Below, piece by piece: positions 42,177 to 52,391 of a stretch of 64,000 bases of DNA. The translations under genes and the position numbers were made by a program. Location of the stretch: NCBI GenBank assembly GCA_037953745.1, contig JBAKBP010012364.1:1-64000 (forward strand), in the 5' to 3' direction. Source of the stretch: Lithodes maja (Eukaryota > Arthropoda > Malacostraca > Decapoda > Lithodidae). How positions within the stretch are numbered: the first letter of the stretch is position 1; each line of letters starts with the position of its first letter. Below the pieces are notes generated by a model. The model made no database searches, was not told where the DNA came from, and was given only the letters and a program-made list of their open reading frames with translations.

Positions 42177-43256
42177 CTACCTCAGGAGTGGCTTGGCTGG
42201 CAGGAGCCTAAACTTTTGGCACACACCCTGGTCCATTGGTTGTATCAGACTAGTCACATTAGGGGGCAAGTAGGTGACAAAGATGTTTCCAGACACTAGT
42301 TCGTGGGCAGGGGGATGTGCTCTGCAGTTATCCAGGAATAGGACAGCCTTGGTGTCCTCAGAAAGGCCAATCGACTTGAAGTAGGCCTTGACTTCGGGAA
42401 CAAAGTGCTTAAAGAACCAATCATGGAATACTTGGGCAGTCATCCATGCATTGCTCTGTGCATCATAGATCACTAGCAACTTCCCTCGCATGTTCTTGAA
42501 AGCACGGGGATTCTTAGCCTTGCCGATAACAAACAAACAATTGCGACATTTACCAGAAGCATTCCCACTCAGCAGGATTGCGAGACGTTCTTTATTCATC
42601 TTGAATCCGGGTGCAGCCTTCTCTCCTCTATCAGCTAATGTCCTTGTTGGCAAACAGCGCCAATATAGCCCTGTCTCGTCGGCGTTAAAGATTTGGTCTG
42701 GGGTCAGCTGGTGATCATGAACAATGGTAGCAAAAATGTGTGCAAACCGATCGGCGGCCTCTTTGTCGGCAGAATTCTTTTCTCCGGCGACATCTAGGAC
42801 CCTAATTCCCTGCCTAATTCTAAAGTTTCTCAACCAGCCGTCGGAGAATTTTATATCGTCATCCATATTCATATCACGCAGGAATTGCTTGGCCTTTTCA
42901 ATTATCATAAGCCCTGAGATAGGCTTGCCCTCAGCCCGCTTGGCCGTAAACCACTTATGCACTGCCTCGTCAAGTTTTTCATGTTTTGGTTTTTTCATTG
43001 TCTTTCTCACATCACCCGTGTAACTTGACTTTCCAAAGGCAACAAACTTCGATAAGTTAGCCTTTGCCTTCACTATGTTTGAAACTGTGGAGGCACCGAT
43101 ATTAAAAGTTTCCATAACTTTACGCCGATCACTGCCTTTCTCTACCATCGCTATCACTCGCAATTTATCAGCTATGGACAGAGTTACGTGCTTCCTCTTA
43201 TGTTTGTTCTTGTCATTCCTCCCTCGTGCACCTGAACTTGCTGTGGGACCCATCAC
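42177..43256 (-). pseudogene. Tigger-type transposase (CENP-B-like), C-terminus frameshifted
   Basis: 359 codons. An N-terminal psq-type helix-turn-helix (about 24-66, LSIADKLRVIAMVEKGSDRR), a second CENP-B-type DNA-binding domain (about 85-150, GWLRNFRIRQGI) and a DDE domain with D193 (NADETGLYW), D309 (LFLDNCRAHP) and D342 (QPMDQGV), a DD32D spacing. After QPMDQGV the frame diverges and stops. The usual acidic tail (EGLEDMAVE) is still present about 30-60 bp downstream in another frame, so a small deletion removed part of the C-terminus. All three catalytic Asp are retained. Confidence 0.9.
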
Positions 43257-43372
43257 TAAGTCACTATATCACAGGATAAACAACGTTTCAGGTAGACCGA
43301 CAACGGCAGACTGTTTAGCCCGGCCTGGCCGCTAGAGGGCCGATATTTGGAAATATCGCGCGCCCGGGAAAT

Positions 43373-43490
43373 TAAAAAATTTGGACTATTGGGTGAATTC
43401 GGATTTGGCCTCAAATTGAAAAATTCGGACTATTGGGTGAATTCGGATTTGGCCTCAAATTGAAAAATTCAGACTATTGGGAGATTCGAA
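43373..43490 (+). repeat. 44-bp subterminal repeat in the Tigger element
   Basis: GGACTATTGGGTGAATTCGG followed by ATTTGGCCTCAAATTGAAAA recurs at 43383, 43427 and (shortened) 43471. The position just inside the right inverted end suggests transposase-binding sites. Confidence 0.85.
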
Positions 43491-43651
43491 TTATCGGTCG
43501 TCGGATTAACGGAAGTTTACTGTACGGACACTACATCCGCCTTATTAGAAACAATTTATTAGGGAAAATAGGGGGATGGATGTAGTTACCGGGTGTACCA
43601 CTACCGATATACAACATAAATCATCTATAAATACTTATAAATCTATAATAC

Positions 43652-43672
43652 TAGGTTAGGTTAGGTTAGGTT
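43652..43672 (+). repeat. Short TTAGG-type telomeric repeat tract
   Basis: About four units of TAGGT/TTAGG, the arthropod telomere sequence, immediately upstream of the ORF1 of the CR1-like LINE. Interstitial; could be chance or part of the LINE's insertion site. Confidence 0.7.
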
Positions 43673-43687
43673 GTTTGGTTGGGGGTA

Positions 43688-44575
43688 ATGCAGGTTTTGA
43701 AGAGCAAGGAAAAGGTAGTGAGGGAAACAGTGGAGACCAAAAAGGAGCCGACCAAACGCACCACTGAGGTGGTAGATGGTGGAAAGAAAAAAACTGTCTG
43801 GGACCATCAGGTCCTGGTAGTGAAGCCAAAAGACCGATCCTCCGAGCCAGTAAGCCCACCAGATACAAAGGCAATCGAGACTGCTTTGGCTTCGGTTCCG
43901 GTTAACAAGTTAACTAGAACTGATTCGGGTGTACTGGTGGTACGACTTCCATCCAAGAAAGCCAAAGAAGATGCAGGAAGGGCCATCAATCAGTATTTGG
44001 GGGTGGACAGTGCCTTCAGTGTCTCCGAACCAAAGAAGATGATGCCAAAAATGACTCTGGTGGGCGTTGCTAATGACGCTGAGGATAATGAGATCATTCC
44101 CAGCATCCTCAACAAGAACCCAAGAATAAAGTCCCTGGTCGACGATGGCTTAGCTATGAATTTGCTATTCACTAAGCAAAAGAGTGATGCACACACTAAG
44201 ATTGCGGTAGTAAAAATGTCACCTGAAATACGCTCTTCCATTGTGGATGATGGCAATTCTGTGTATGTTGGACTTGTGAGATGTCGTGCATACGATCGCT
44301 TCTGGGTAACACAATGTTACCATTGCCAGGGCTTTGGTCATACCAGTGACAGGTGTTATCGGAAAAATGAGGATCCAAAATGCAACTTCTGTGCCGGTAC
44401 TCATAACTCAAAGGACTGCACCAACAAGACTTCCCCCAAATGTATAAATTGTATGAGCTCCACATCAGTTACGGAGCCGCCAAATCATTTCGCCTCAAGT
44501 AGAAATTGTCCTTTAATGACAGCTCAGAGAAATAAAGTTATTGAGAACACCAATTTTGTAGGTTCAAAAAACTGA
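43688..44575 (+). CDS. CR1-like LINE D, ORF1 (nucleic-acid-binding protein)
   Basis: Intact frame of about 295 codons from the ATG at 43688; an earlier TTG at 43679 is also in frame. Lys-rich N-terminus, a central folded region (VLVVRLPSKKAKEDAGRAI), and three Cys-rich knuckles at the C-terminus (CYHCQGFGHTSDRC, CNFCAGTHNSKDC, CINCMS). Gag-like ORF1 proteins of this type bind LINE RNA. ORF2 follows after about 20 bp. No 5' UTR is recognisable. Confidence 0.88.
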   Translation: MQVLKSKEKVVRETVETKKEPTKRTTEVVDGGKKKTVWDHQVLVVKPKDRSSEPVSPPDTKAIETALASVPVNKLTRTDSGVLVVRLPSKKAKEDAGRAINQYLGVDSAFSVSEPKKMMPKMTLVGVANDAEDNEIIPSILNKNPRIKSLVDDGLAMNLLFTKQKSDAHTKIAVVKMSPEIRSSIVDDGNSVYVGLVRCRAYDRFWVTQCYHCQGFGHTSDRCYRKNEDPKCNFCAGTHNSKDCTNKTSPKCINCMSSTSVTEPPNHFASSRNCPLMTAQRNKVIENTNFVGSKN

Positions 44576-44595
44576 AAAATGCACATGGGAGCCGG

Positions 44596-46458
44596 TTGAA
44601 ACTGGGTCTGTTGAATGTTCGTTCCTTGCGTAACAAAATGGATCATATTTGTGAGATCTTGGATGAACGTAATCTTGATGTATTATGTCTCACTGAGACC
44701 TGGTTGTTCGAGTCAGATCTGAATATTATCCAGGCGGCATTGCCTAAAACCCATTCCATAATAAATGTTCCTAGGCCTAGGGGAGATCATCCGGGTGGTG
44801 GAGTGGCAGTTGTCTACTCCACATCTCTGGTGAATATCTTGCAAATAAGCCATAACCCAGCCCCTCTTTATTATGAACTGTTGGAAGTGGAAATAAAACT
44901 CCATCAACAAATTCTAAGAATGGCAGTTGTCTATAGGCCTGGCCATCGTGGCCTAGATAGGGGTTTTATGGAAGAGTTTGGGCAGTTTCTCGAGGAATTT
45001 TCTGCTAAAACCGGAAGACTTTTGATATGTGGAGATTTTAATTACTGGGTTGACAGCCCTCATCTGAAGCCATTCTCTCCTGAGTTCCTTGAGTTGACTG
45101 ATCAGAACAATTTTGTAAATCATGTGTCCCACCCAACTCATATCTTAGGACACACCCTTGACTTGGTTTTCTCTCCTGTGGGTTGTGGTGGTGTTCTGGA
45201 TGTTGATGTTGAGAATGCTGACCCTAATACCTCTGATCATGCTTTGATTACTTTCAGCTTTGATTTCCCTAAGCCACTCACACATGAAAAAGTAATCAGA
45301 TTTAGAAATTATAAAAATGCAGACCTAAATTTGGCTAGCAGTGAAGTAAAACAGTACTTGGGAAGTATTGATACTTCCAACCTTACTTCAGATGAGCTGG
45401 TGGAGGTACATGGAAATGCACTTAAATTAGTGTTCGATCATCACTGTCCAGAAGTAGAGAAGAAAATCATAGTACGAGATGATTCGCCCTGGTATAGCAC
45501 TCGAGTTAAATTTCTTAGAAGAGCGCGTAGAAGAGCTGAACGTGAATGGCGGAAAAATAAAACAGACTCTACATGGTTGCAATATCTGTCAGCCAGAAGA
45601 GCTGTGGTCCACAAAATCAAAGATGAAAAGAAAGTGTATTATCAGGGAAAAGTTGACTCGTGTGGTAACGACCAGAGGAGGTTGGCTTCAATTGTAAACA
45701 GTTTACTTGGAAAAACAAGAGTCAGCTTAAGACCTTCTGTACCTGATGCCGAGTTGGCTGCCAACTTTGTGGCATTTTTTGCTGGCAAGATAACTCGCAT
45801 AAGACAGGAACTGGATGATGCTTCTGTTGGTGAAGAACTTTCAGTTGTACTCCAACCCCGACACATTCCTAATAATGTCCTCTCATCCTTTCACTCAGTA
45901 GAGGTGGACATGATCTCGTCCTACATAAGAAACCTCAATAAAACATTTTGCCCGTTGGATCCCATAAATGTTTCCAAGCTACCAAGAGTCTATGATCACA
46001 CAGTTGAGTTTATTTCCAAAATAATTAATAAGTGCTTCTCTGAAGGTAGCTTCCCACATTCTGAAAAGCATGCACTACTCCGACCTACTCTAAAGAAACC
46101 TGGACTTGATGTTGAGAACATGTTGAACTATCGTCCTGTCTCCAACCTGTCCTTCATATCAAAGATATTAGAGCGTGCAATACTTGACCAATTACAACCA
46201 CTACTTCAGCAGAATGAAACTATCCCAATTTTTCAGTCTGCTTACCGACAGCATCATTCAACTGAAACAGCATTGATTAGAGTACATAATGATCTAGTTG
46301 AGAACATTTGCAATGGTGTGGCTTCACTATTGGTCTTGCTTGATCTCTCTGCGGCTTTTGACACAGTGGATCACGAGTTGTTATTGAATGATCTTTATGA
46401 TTGTGGTGTGCGTGACTCCGCTCTCTTGCTTCTTGGGTCGTACTTGTCAGGTAGACAC
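44596..46458 (+). pseudogene. CR1-like LINE D, ORF2 endonuclease and partial RT, 3' end lost
   Basis: Open for about 620 codons. AP-endonuclease motifs LLNVRSLRNK, CLTETWLFE, HPGGGVAVVY, VVYRPGH, ICGDFNYWVD, HTLDLVFS, TSDHALI. RT begins with NYRPVSNLSFISKILERAI, FQSAYRQHHSTETALIRV and LLDLSAAFDTVDHELLL, then stops at SGRH. The VPQGSVLGP and xADD motifs are missing because the sequence switches to another LINE at about 46459. No frameshifts before the break, so the copy was young when truncated. Confidence 0.9.
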
Positions 46459-48910
46459 TGGACTTACTATTTGGCAACAACTTCGACCTGGTACACTCGT
46501 ACGAAACTGTAAAAACTATAATGTCCGACCACAGCCTCATCAAAGTTAGAACCCCCACACCAGCCGTCACACCACCAAGAAGATGTCAACAGGAATCAGG
46601 CCAAATACCCTGCACCTCTCTGAAAGATCTCAACTTCTACAGCAAAGATATAGACTGGGACAGACTGAGAGCAGAACTGGCAGGAACTGATTGGAGGGCA
46701 CTATTCGAAGATAAAAACGTCGACGAAACTCTCAGTATCCTCCAGAAACAATGCCTGGAGACCTGTAAAAACACCATACCACCCAAATCAAGCAGGAAGC
46801 AGAGCAAGCAGATTCCCAGAGATAGAAAAATACTAATGAAGAAAAGGACGTACTTGAGAGCCAAGCAAAGGAAGACCAGCTATGCGCACAATATCACCAA
46901 ACTACAAGAAGAGCTCGATGAAGTTGAACGTAAACTCATCCAGTCACACCAAGAGCAAAGAACACGCGATGAACTCCAAGCAGTTGCAAACATACGAGTA
47001 AATAGCAAATTCTTCTATGCATACGCAAAAAGGAGACTCAGGAACACCTCAACAATAGGACCACTTGCAAAACCTACGGGTGAACTTGAGAGTGACCCAA
47101 CCGAAATGGCCGAGATACTCAAACAGCAGTACGAAAGTGTCTTCAGCCCGCCAAATGAAGACAAGAAAATCGAGAATGCAACGACCTTCTTTGGCAACGC
47201 TCCAGGGACACCACATCAACTCTCCTCGGTAACAGTATCAACAGAGGACATAATAGCAGCCATCGACAAGATTGGACCAAACTCTGCGGCAGGACCAGAC
47301 GGCTTTCATGCCCAACTGCTAAAAAACTGCAAACATCAGCTAGCCTTGCCTCTAAAACTGCTGTGGAGCAAGTCCCTCCAAACTGGATATGTACCACAAT
47401 CCCTAAAAGAAGGTAATGTCACACCAATACACAAAGGGGGTAGTAAAGGCATAGCCAAAAATTACAGACCAGTGGTGCTGACGTCACATCTTATTAAAAT
47501 CATAGAAAGAACAATACGAGCTAAGATGGTCAGCTTCCTGGAAGATAACGAGGCGTTCAACGAGGGGCAACATGGCTTTAGAAAAGGCCGCTCCTGCCTC
47601 TCACAACTACTATCACACTACGACAAAATCCTACAGGATATTCAAGACGGAGAAAATGTAGACGTCATATATCTAGATTTCGCCAAAGCTTTTGACAAGG
47701 TGGACCATGGGATCCTTCTACATAAACTCAAATCACTGGGAATAGGGGGAGACCTTGGAAGATGGCTCCACAGCTTCATCACCAACAGAAAACAAAGAGT
47801 CACGGTTCAAGGAAGCCTATCAGAAGCAGGTGGGGTCATCAGCGGAGTACCACAAGGATCAGTACTGGGACCTCTCCTATTCCTCATCATGATAGGAGAC
47901 ATCGACAGGGACCTGGAACACTCAACAGCCACATCGTTTGCAGACGACACCAGACTCATGAAGAAAATCACCTCACAACATGATGCTCAGCTACTACAAC
48001 AAGACTTGGACAAAATCCTGAAGTGGGCAGAAGAAAACAACATGGCCCTAAACGGAGACAAGTTCGAGCTTCTAAGGTACGGGAACAAGAGAGCACTACA
48101 AAACGACACCAACTACAAAAGTGGACAGCAAGAAATTACCGCCAAGGACACAGTGAAGGACTTGGGAGTAAATATGAGCAGTGACGCCACTTTTTCCCAG
48201 CATATTACCAAAGCCACAACAACAGCAAAACAAATAGCAGGCTGGATCCTGAGAACCTTCCACACAAGAAATGAGAGGTGTATGCTAACACTGTGGAAGT
48301 CACTGGTCCTACCACGACTGGAGTACTGCTCCCAGCTCTGGTCTCCCCAAAAAGTAGGAGAAATAACAGAAATTGAAGCCACCCAGAGGACATTCACCAG
48401 TAAAATCCATGGGTTTCAACACTTTAACTACTGGGAGAGACTTAAGGAGCTGCAGCTGTACTCACTTCAAAGACGTAGGGAGAGATACATCATCATCTAC
48501 GTCTGGAAGATTTTGGAAAAAAAGGTACCAAATCCAAACATCCAAGAGACTCAGCACCAAAGGCGAGGGAGGCTGTGCTATGTGAGGACTACGCCGGGAT
48601 CAACACAAAAAATCAAATCCCTGATCCATCACAGCTTTACATACAATGGAACCAGACTGTTCAACTGTATACCAGCCCCTCTCAGGAACATGACCGGGGT
48701 GTCTCCAGACACCTTCAAGAAACACTTGGACATGTGGCTGGCCAAAATACCGGACCGGCCACCAACACCAGGATACCCCAGCACCAACTCCAACCGACTT
48801 CTGGAATGGAGAGTGGAAGAAAGGGAGCTGCCTGGTCGCAGTGGAGCCCCAGCTCAACTGTGTCACTAACGGACGGAATACAACTAAGTGTAACTAAGTG
48901 TAAGTGTAAG
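46459..48910 (+). mobile_element. LINE family E, 5'-truncated within the endonuclease, otherwise intact
   Basis: The first codons (DLLFGNNFDLVHSYETV, then SDHSLI) are the extreme C-terminus of an AP endonuclease. Everything upstream is replaced by LINE D, so truncation lies at about 46459. The coding region is open to 48869, and the 3' end has a short TAAGTG-type repeat at about 48884-48910. The junction shows no obvious target duplication. Confidence 0.85.
46521..48869 (+). CDS. LINE E ORF2 fragment: complete RT and C-terminal region
   Basis: 782 codons, open upstream to the junction at about 46459. RT motifs: GPNSAAGPDGFHAQLL, NVTPIHKGG, NYRPVVLTSHLIKIIERTI, GQHGFRKGRSCLSQLL, VIYLDFAKAFDKVDH, SGVPQGSVLGPLLFLIMI, TSFADDTRLM (catalytic FADD), VKDLGVNMS, LEYCSQLWSP and FNCIPAPLRNMTG. 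A CR1/L2-group affinity is likely. No stop or frameshift in about 2.35 kb, so the copy is recent, but it lacks the endonuclease and any promoter of its own. Confidence 0.9.
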   Translation: MSDHSLIKVRTPTPAVTPPRRCQQESGQIPCTSLKDLNFYSKDIDWDRLRAELAGTDWRALFEDKNVDETLSILQKQCLETCKNTIPPKSSRKQSKQIPRDRKILMKKRTYLRAKQRKTSYAHNITKLQEELDEVERKLIQSHQEQRTRDELQAVANIRVNSKFFYAYAKRRLRNTSTIGPLAKPTGELESDPTEMAEILKQQYESVFSPPNEDKKIENATTFFGNAPGTPHQLSSVTVSTEDIIAAIDKIGPNSAAGPDGFHAQLLKNCKHQLALPLKLLWSKSLQTGYVPQSLKEGNVTPIHKGGSKGIAKNYRPVVLTSHLIKIIERTIRAKMVSFLEDNEAFNEGQHGFRKGRSCLSQLLSHYDKILQDIQDGENVDVIYLDFAKAFDKVDHGILLHKLKSLGIGGDLGRWLHSFITNRKQRVTVQGSLSEAGGVISGVPQGSVLGPLLFLIMIGDIDRDLEHSTATSFADDTRLMKKITSQHDAQLLQQDLDKILKWAEENNMALNGDKFELLRYGNKRALQNDTNYKSGQQEITAKDTVKDLGVNMSSDATFSQHITKATTTAKQIAGWILRTFHTRNERCMLTLWKSLVLPRLEYCSQLWSPQKVGEITEIEATQRTFTSKIHGFQHFNYWERLKELQLYSLQRRRERYIIIYVWKILEKKVPNPNIQETQHQRRGRLCYVRTTPGSTQKIKSLIHHSFTYNGTRLFNCIPAPLRNMTGVSPDTFKKHLDMWLAKIPDRPPTPGYPSTNSNRLLEWRVEERELPGRSGAPAQLCH

Positions 48911-49589
48911 AGTTTTAATACATGAATGCCATTTATAGCGTTCTATTTCTATTTAGAACACCATGTTACGCTACTTTTCGTTACACATTTCTTGCGAGGT
49001 TCATTATTGGAGCTCAATTGTACCAGTCCAAGATTGTCCTCTAAAGATGGATTGCTTGTTTAAGTTGTTTGGAACTTCCCGAAGTTCCCGCCCTAAATTC
49101 GTACGTCTGTTTCGCTAAATTTTGCTACATTTCGTTACTTTTCGCTAAATTTCACTACTTTTCGTACTTTAGTGACCCCGGAGGATCCGCATGTTTTGAA
49201 GTGGCGGACGAAAATAACATGAAAATTTTTATGAACGAATTTGCTTTCTTTCATAGGCCTATAGGCTATACTTTATTGTAGATTGTAATAAAAAAATATG
49301 GTTAGGCCTACTAATAAATATTAATATGTATTTTAGGCCAATGAGACGCTATAATTTAATAGCCTAGAATGCTTTAGGCCTAATTACTTAGGCTATGGAC
49401 ATTACAGGATAAATATCCTAGCAGTTGTTTAGATGTAAAGAACGGTCATTGTCGTTGTTTTGAGCGTCAAGCGAAGACGCTGGTATAAATGTAACCATGG
49501 CAACCACCCAGTTTGCTTATGCAGTGCGGAAGAGGCATCAAAATCGTTAAAATCGTGAATTGAGTGAATTAAAAGCTTGAACACTCTTT
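48911..49589. other. No recognisable feature
   Basis: AT-rich sequence with a short run of CTAAATTT/TTACTTTTCG-like imperfect repeats near 49110-49165. No gene or element that I can support. Confidence 0.35.
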
Positions 49590-49620
49590 CTGAATGTCGG
49601 AGGTTCGATCCCGGCTGAGA
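49590..49620 (+). other. tRNA T-arm-like segment
   Basis: GGAGGTTCGATCCCGGC includes a B-box consensus (GGTTCGATCC) within a short potential stem. The rest of a tRNA cloverleaf is not evident, so this is probably a relic of a tRNA-derived SINE or chance. Confidence 0.3.
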
Positions 49621-49648
49621 GTATTTGTAACATATACCGGTAGGCTAC

Positions 49649-49651
<3 letters not shown>

Positions 49652-49713
<62 letters not shown>
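49652..49713. repeat. (TA)n microsatellite
   Basis: About 31 uninterrupted TA dinucleotides. Confidence 0.98.
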
Positions 49714-49715
<2 letters not shown>

Positions 49716-50034
49716 TTCAGATAAATATTATATGCCGTACGATACCGGTACTTAACAATATCAGTCTCAATAACACAAATACTACTAGGCCTACTACTAA
49801 TAATAATTACTGTAGGCCTATAAATAACCTAGATGCAGAATTTTGGGGTAGCCTAAACATTATGATAAATAAAGGTAATATGTGACCTAGAAAATACCAA
49901 GAGTCGAACAATTTACCTTAAATTTGTAGTTACTGTTTTCCTCGGAGGCTCGGAGCAGATAATCCATACGATCCTTCCATCAGCACGGTAAATCCAAACG
50001 TAGGGTGGCCGACACACAGTTAAATCCAGTAATA

Positions 50035-50390
50035 CCGCTTCAATATGTAGATCAGCACTTGAAAACACGAACATACCTCTTCAATAGGCTACATACCTCT
50101 TCAATAGGCTATGTAGAGGGACACTTGAAAACACGCTAGTAGGCTACACTTTCTTCATATAGCCTACATTCAATATAAGGAGGAACACTTGAAAACACGA
50201 TCGTACACTTTATTTCAAAAATTTACCTCTGCAATATGTGGAGGAGCAATTGAAACACGTTTCTTCATATAGGGTCTACCTCTTGACCTCTTCAATATGT
50301 GGAGGGACACTTTAAACACTGTAGTACCGGTACACTTTCTTCCACGATTATACCTCTTCAATAGGTGGAGAAACAATTGAAAACACACTA
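50035..50390 (+). repeat. Degenerate ~55-70-bp repeat, six copies
   Basis: The composite ACCTCTTCAATATGTGGAGG followed by a few bases and CACTTGAAAACACG occurs about six times between 50035 and 50390, with variable spacers containing CTACACTTTCTTC. Copies are heavily diverged, so this is an old tandem array. Beyond it, 50400-51020 is AT-rich with nothing identifiable. Confidence 0.7.
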
Positions 50391-51026
50391 GCCTATAGCC
50401 CTAAGTCTATTTTTTTCCCAGCTGAACCTAAATTTTCATGTTTCTATCTTTGTTACTCAGCTATAAGGTAAATTTTGTAGCGAAATATGCTGTTAATTAT
50501 GAAAACTTGGCATTAATATGACACAGCCATAGTGGTTTCATATATTTCCATTAAGTATCGAGAAATCAGCTAATAAGAGATTCAATTTACGATCAGCTGG
50601 AAAACAATAGAGTAGCCTATAGGCCTAGTACACTTTCTTCCACGCTGAGTTTCTGAGGAAAACTTCTGATGCCGATTTTCGTACGAAGATTTTTTACACT
50701 GATCAAGCCAAAACATGAATTTAGAGAATTCACAAAATAATGTTCAGTTTTACACAATTTATAGCCTAGGCTATGTCAACTTCAATATTTCACATTGATA
50801 GTAGCAAATAAACTAAATATATACTAGGCCTAGTTATAATTATTTCTGAGTGTGGTTTTCGATTTGCTAAGTCATGAATTACTAACCAAATATAGGCTAA
50901 CTAGGGCCTAGGCTATTAACATATATTCGTGTGGTATATTACTCACAATCGTGTATCACTTGCCAAATTACTCGCGCTCACTTATTTCTACACTTGTTTC
51001 TGGGAGCACAATGTTTTCACTCTGAA

Positions 51027-51356
51027 TTATTGTAGCCTATGTTTCTTGTCATGCCGGCATCGGCCATCGAGGGTAGTAGCTTCACCAAAGTTCCTGTAAC
51101 TTTCCATCATGTCACGTAGGCTATATGGTAGCACAGACGAGATCACACAGCACAGTTTACATATATAGGCTATATCTTTAACGTAGAGTAAAGATGTATA
51201 AAATAAGGTCGTGAAGTTACCAACACACATTAAAGTCATGGCAGTACCCATGGCGGCTGCAACCCTCCCACCTCCACTGCTTGATGCACACTGACGTTTC
51301 ACGTTTGACGGTTTGTCACTTCCAACTTCCAAGCCGCGTGGCGCCAACTTCGCCAA
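51027..51356 (-). other. Possible first exon or promoter of an unrecognised gene
   Basis: On the minus strand GCAGCCGCCATGGGTAC is a near-perfect translation-start context at about 51249-51265. It is followed by a short frame and a GTAACT that could be a splice donor about 35 bp after the ATG. Local GC content rises upstream. The open 109-codon frame has no recognisable domain. Weak evidence. Confidence 0.2.
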
Positions 51357-51560
51357 GCTTCAGTCACGCCATGGATTGCCAGCTTGCTCGAGTCTGCGCT
51401 TCTTACCAGATCCCTCAAGATTCCATACCCAGTCCAGTTTTTCATTACCAAATTAAGAAGTGGGTAGTCTATAATGTTGGAAGCTTGGTTCTAACTTCAT
51501 TATTTGGCGTAATGAACAATGCATCCACTAATGACGCTATTACTACTACTACTATTACTA

Positions 51561-52260
51561 TTTTTTTTTTCTATGTGATTGAGGGAGGCAAAAGGCAGAA
51601 TTGCGTATAGCGAGTGCCTCCCCCATAGTTGAAAGAGTGACAGGGCCAAAATCAAGGGACGATCGAGCCAAAATGCCTGGACACACGGAGTTTGAAGCAA
51701 TTTAAGTCATAGGAAGAGGGAAATACTGATTCTGGGAGAGAGTTCCAGAGCTCAGCTGTTGAGTAGAAGAAAGTTGAGAGTAACGTTTCACTCTTAGGTT
51801 AGAGAGTTGCACAGAGTAGGGGGGTGGGATTGCGTTGCAAGACGGGTACCACGTGCCCTACGTAAAGGAGGTGGTATGCACTGGGAAAGCTCTGAGGAAC
51901 ACTGATTATTGTAGTAGCGATAGAATAGCGAGAGAGATGCAACATTGCGGCGGAGAGAGAGAGATTGTAGAGAGTTGGTGAGTGGACGGGAGTTAATGAT
52001 ACGAAAGGCCTTCCTTTCAACTTTGTCTAGGAGAGCGGTGTGAGAGGAACCTCCCCACACATGTGAACAATACTCAATACAAGGACGCACTATGCCCCTG
52101 TACAGAGCAAGAAGCTGTGCTGGGGAAAAGAACCCCCTAAGCCGGTTGAGCACACCCAGCTTCTGGGAGGCTGCCTTGGCAAGACTGGTAATAATGTCCT
52201 TCCAAATGAGAGCAGAAGAAAAAGAGACACCAAGAATATTGAGAGAAGATGAAGGGTTGA
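51561..52260 (-). pseudogene. LINE family F, 3' end inserted in a trinucleotide repeat
   Basis: Minus-strand frame with the post-RT region: SLNILGVSFSSALIWKD, ASQKLGVLNRLRGFF, LALYRGIVRPCIEYCSHVWG and NVASLSLFYRYYNNQCSSEL, then after a frameshift FFYSTAELWNSLPESVFPSS and CFKLRVSRHFG. It ends in A10 (51561-51570). Both sides abut TAC/TAA-type trinucleotide repeats, with ATTACTA at 51554-51560 and 52260-52266 as the likely target duplication. Confidence 0.85.
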
Positions 52261-52391
52261 TTACTACTAGTCTACTACTACTACACAACACATAACCCGC
52301 AAGTTAGGTACAGGAGAGAGAGAGGAATGTGTGTGTGAGAGAGAGAGAGGGAGAGGGGGGGGGTAGAGTAAGAAAGCGGTGGTATGTTGAT

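Larger units (their letters stand above)
41729..43522 (-). mobile_element. Tigger/pogo-type transposon (1.8 kb)
   Basis: Inverted ends CAGTAAACTTCCGTAATCCG and CAGTAAACTTCCGTTAATCC, flanked by TA at 41727-41728 and 43523-43524. Carries a minus-strand DDE transposase and 44-bp subterminal repeats near the right end. An 18-C run lies near the left end (about 41808-41824). Confidence 0.92.

Noticed and set aside
47478..47490. CRE-like TGACGTCA as a promoter
   Set aside because: It is within LINE E coding sequence, at the codons for conserved RT residues.
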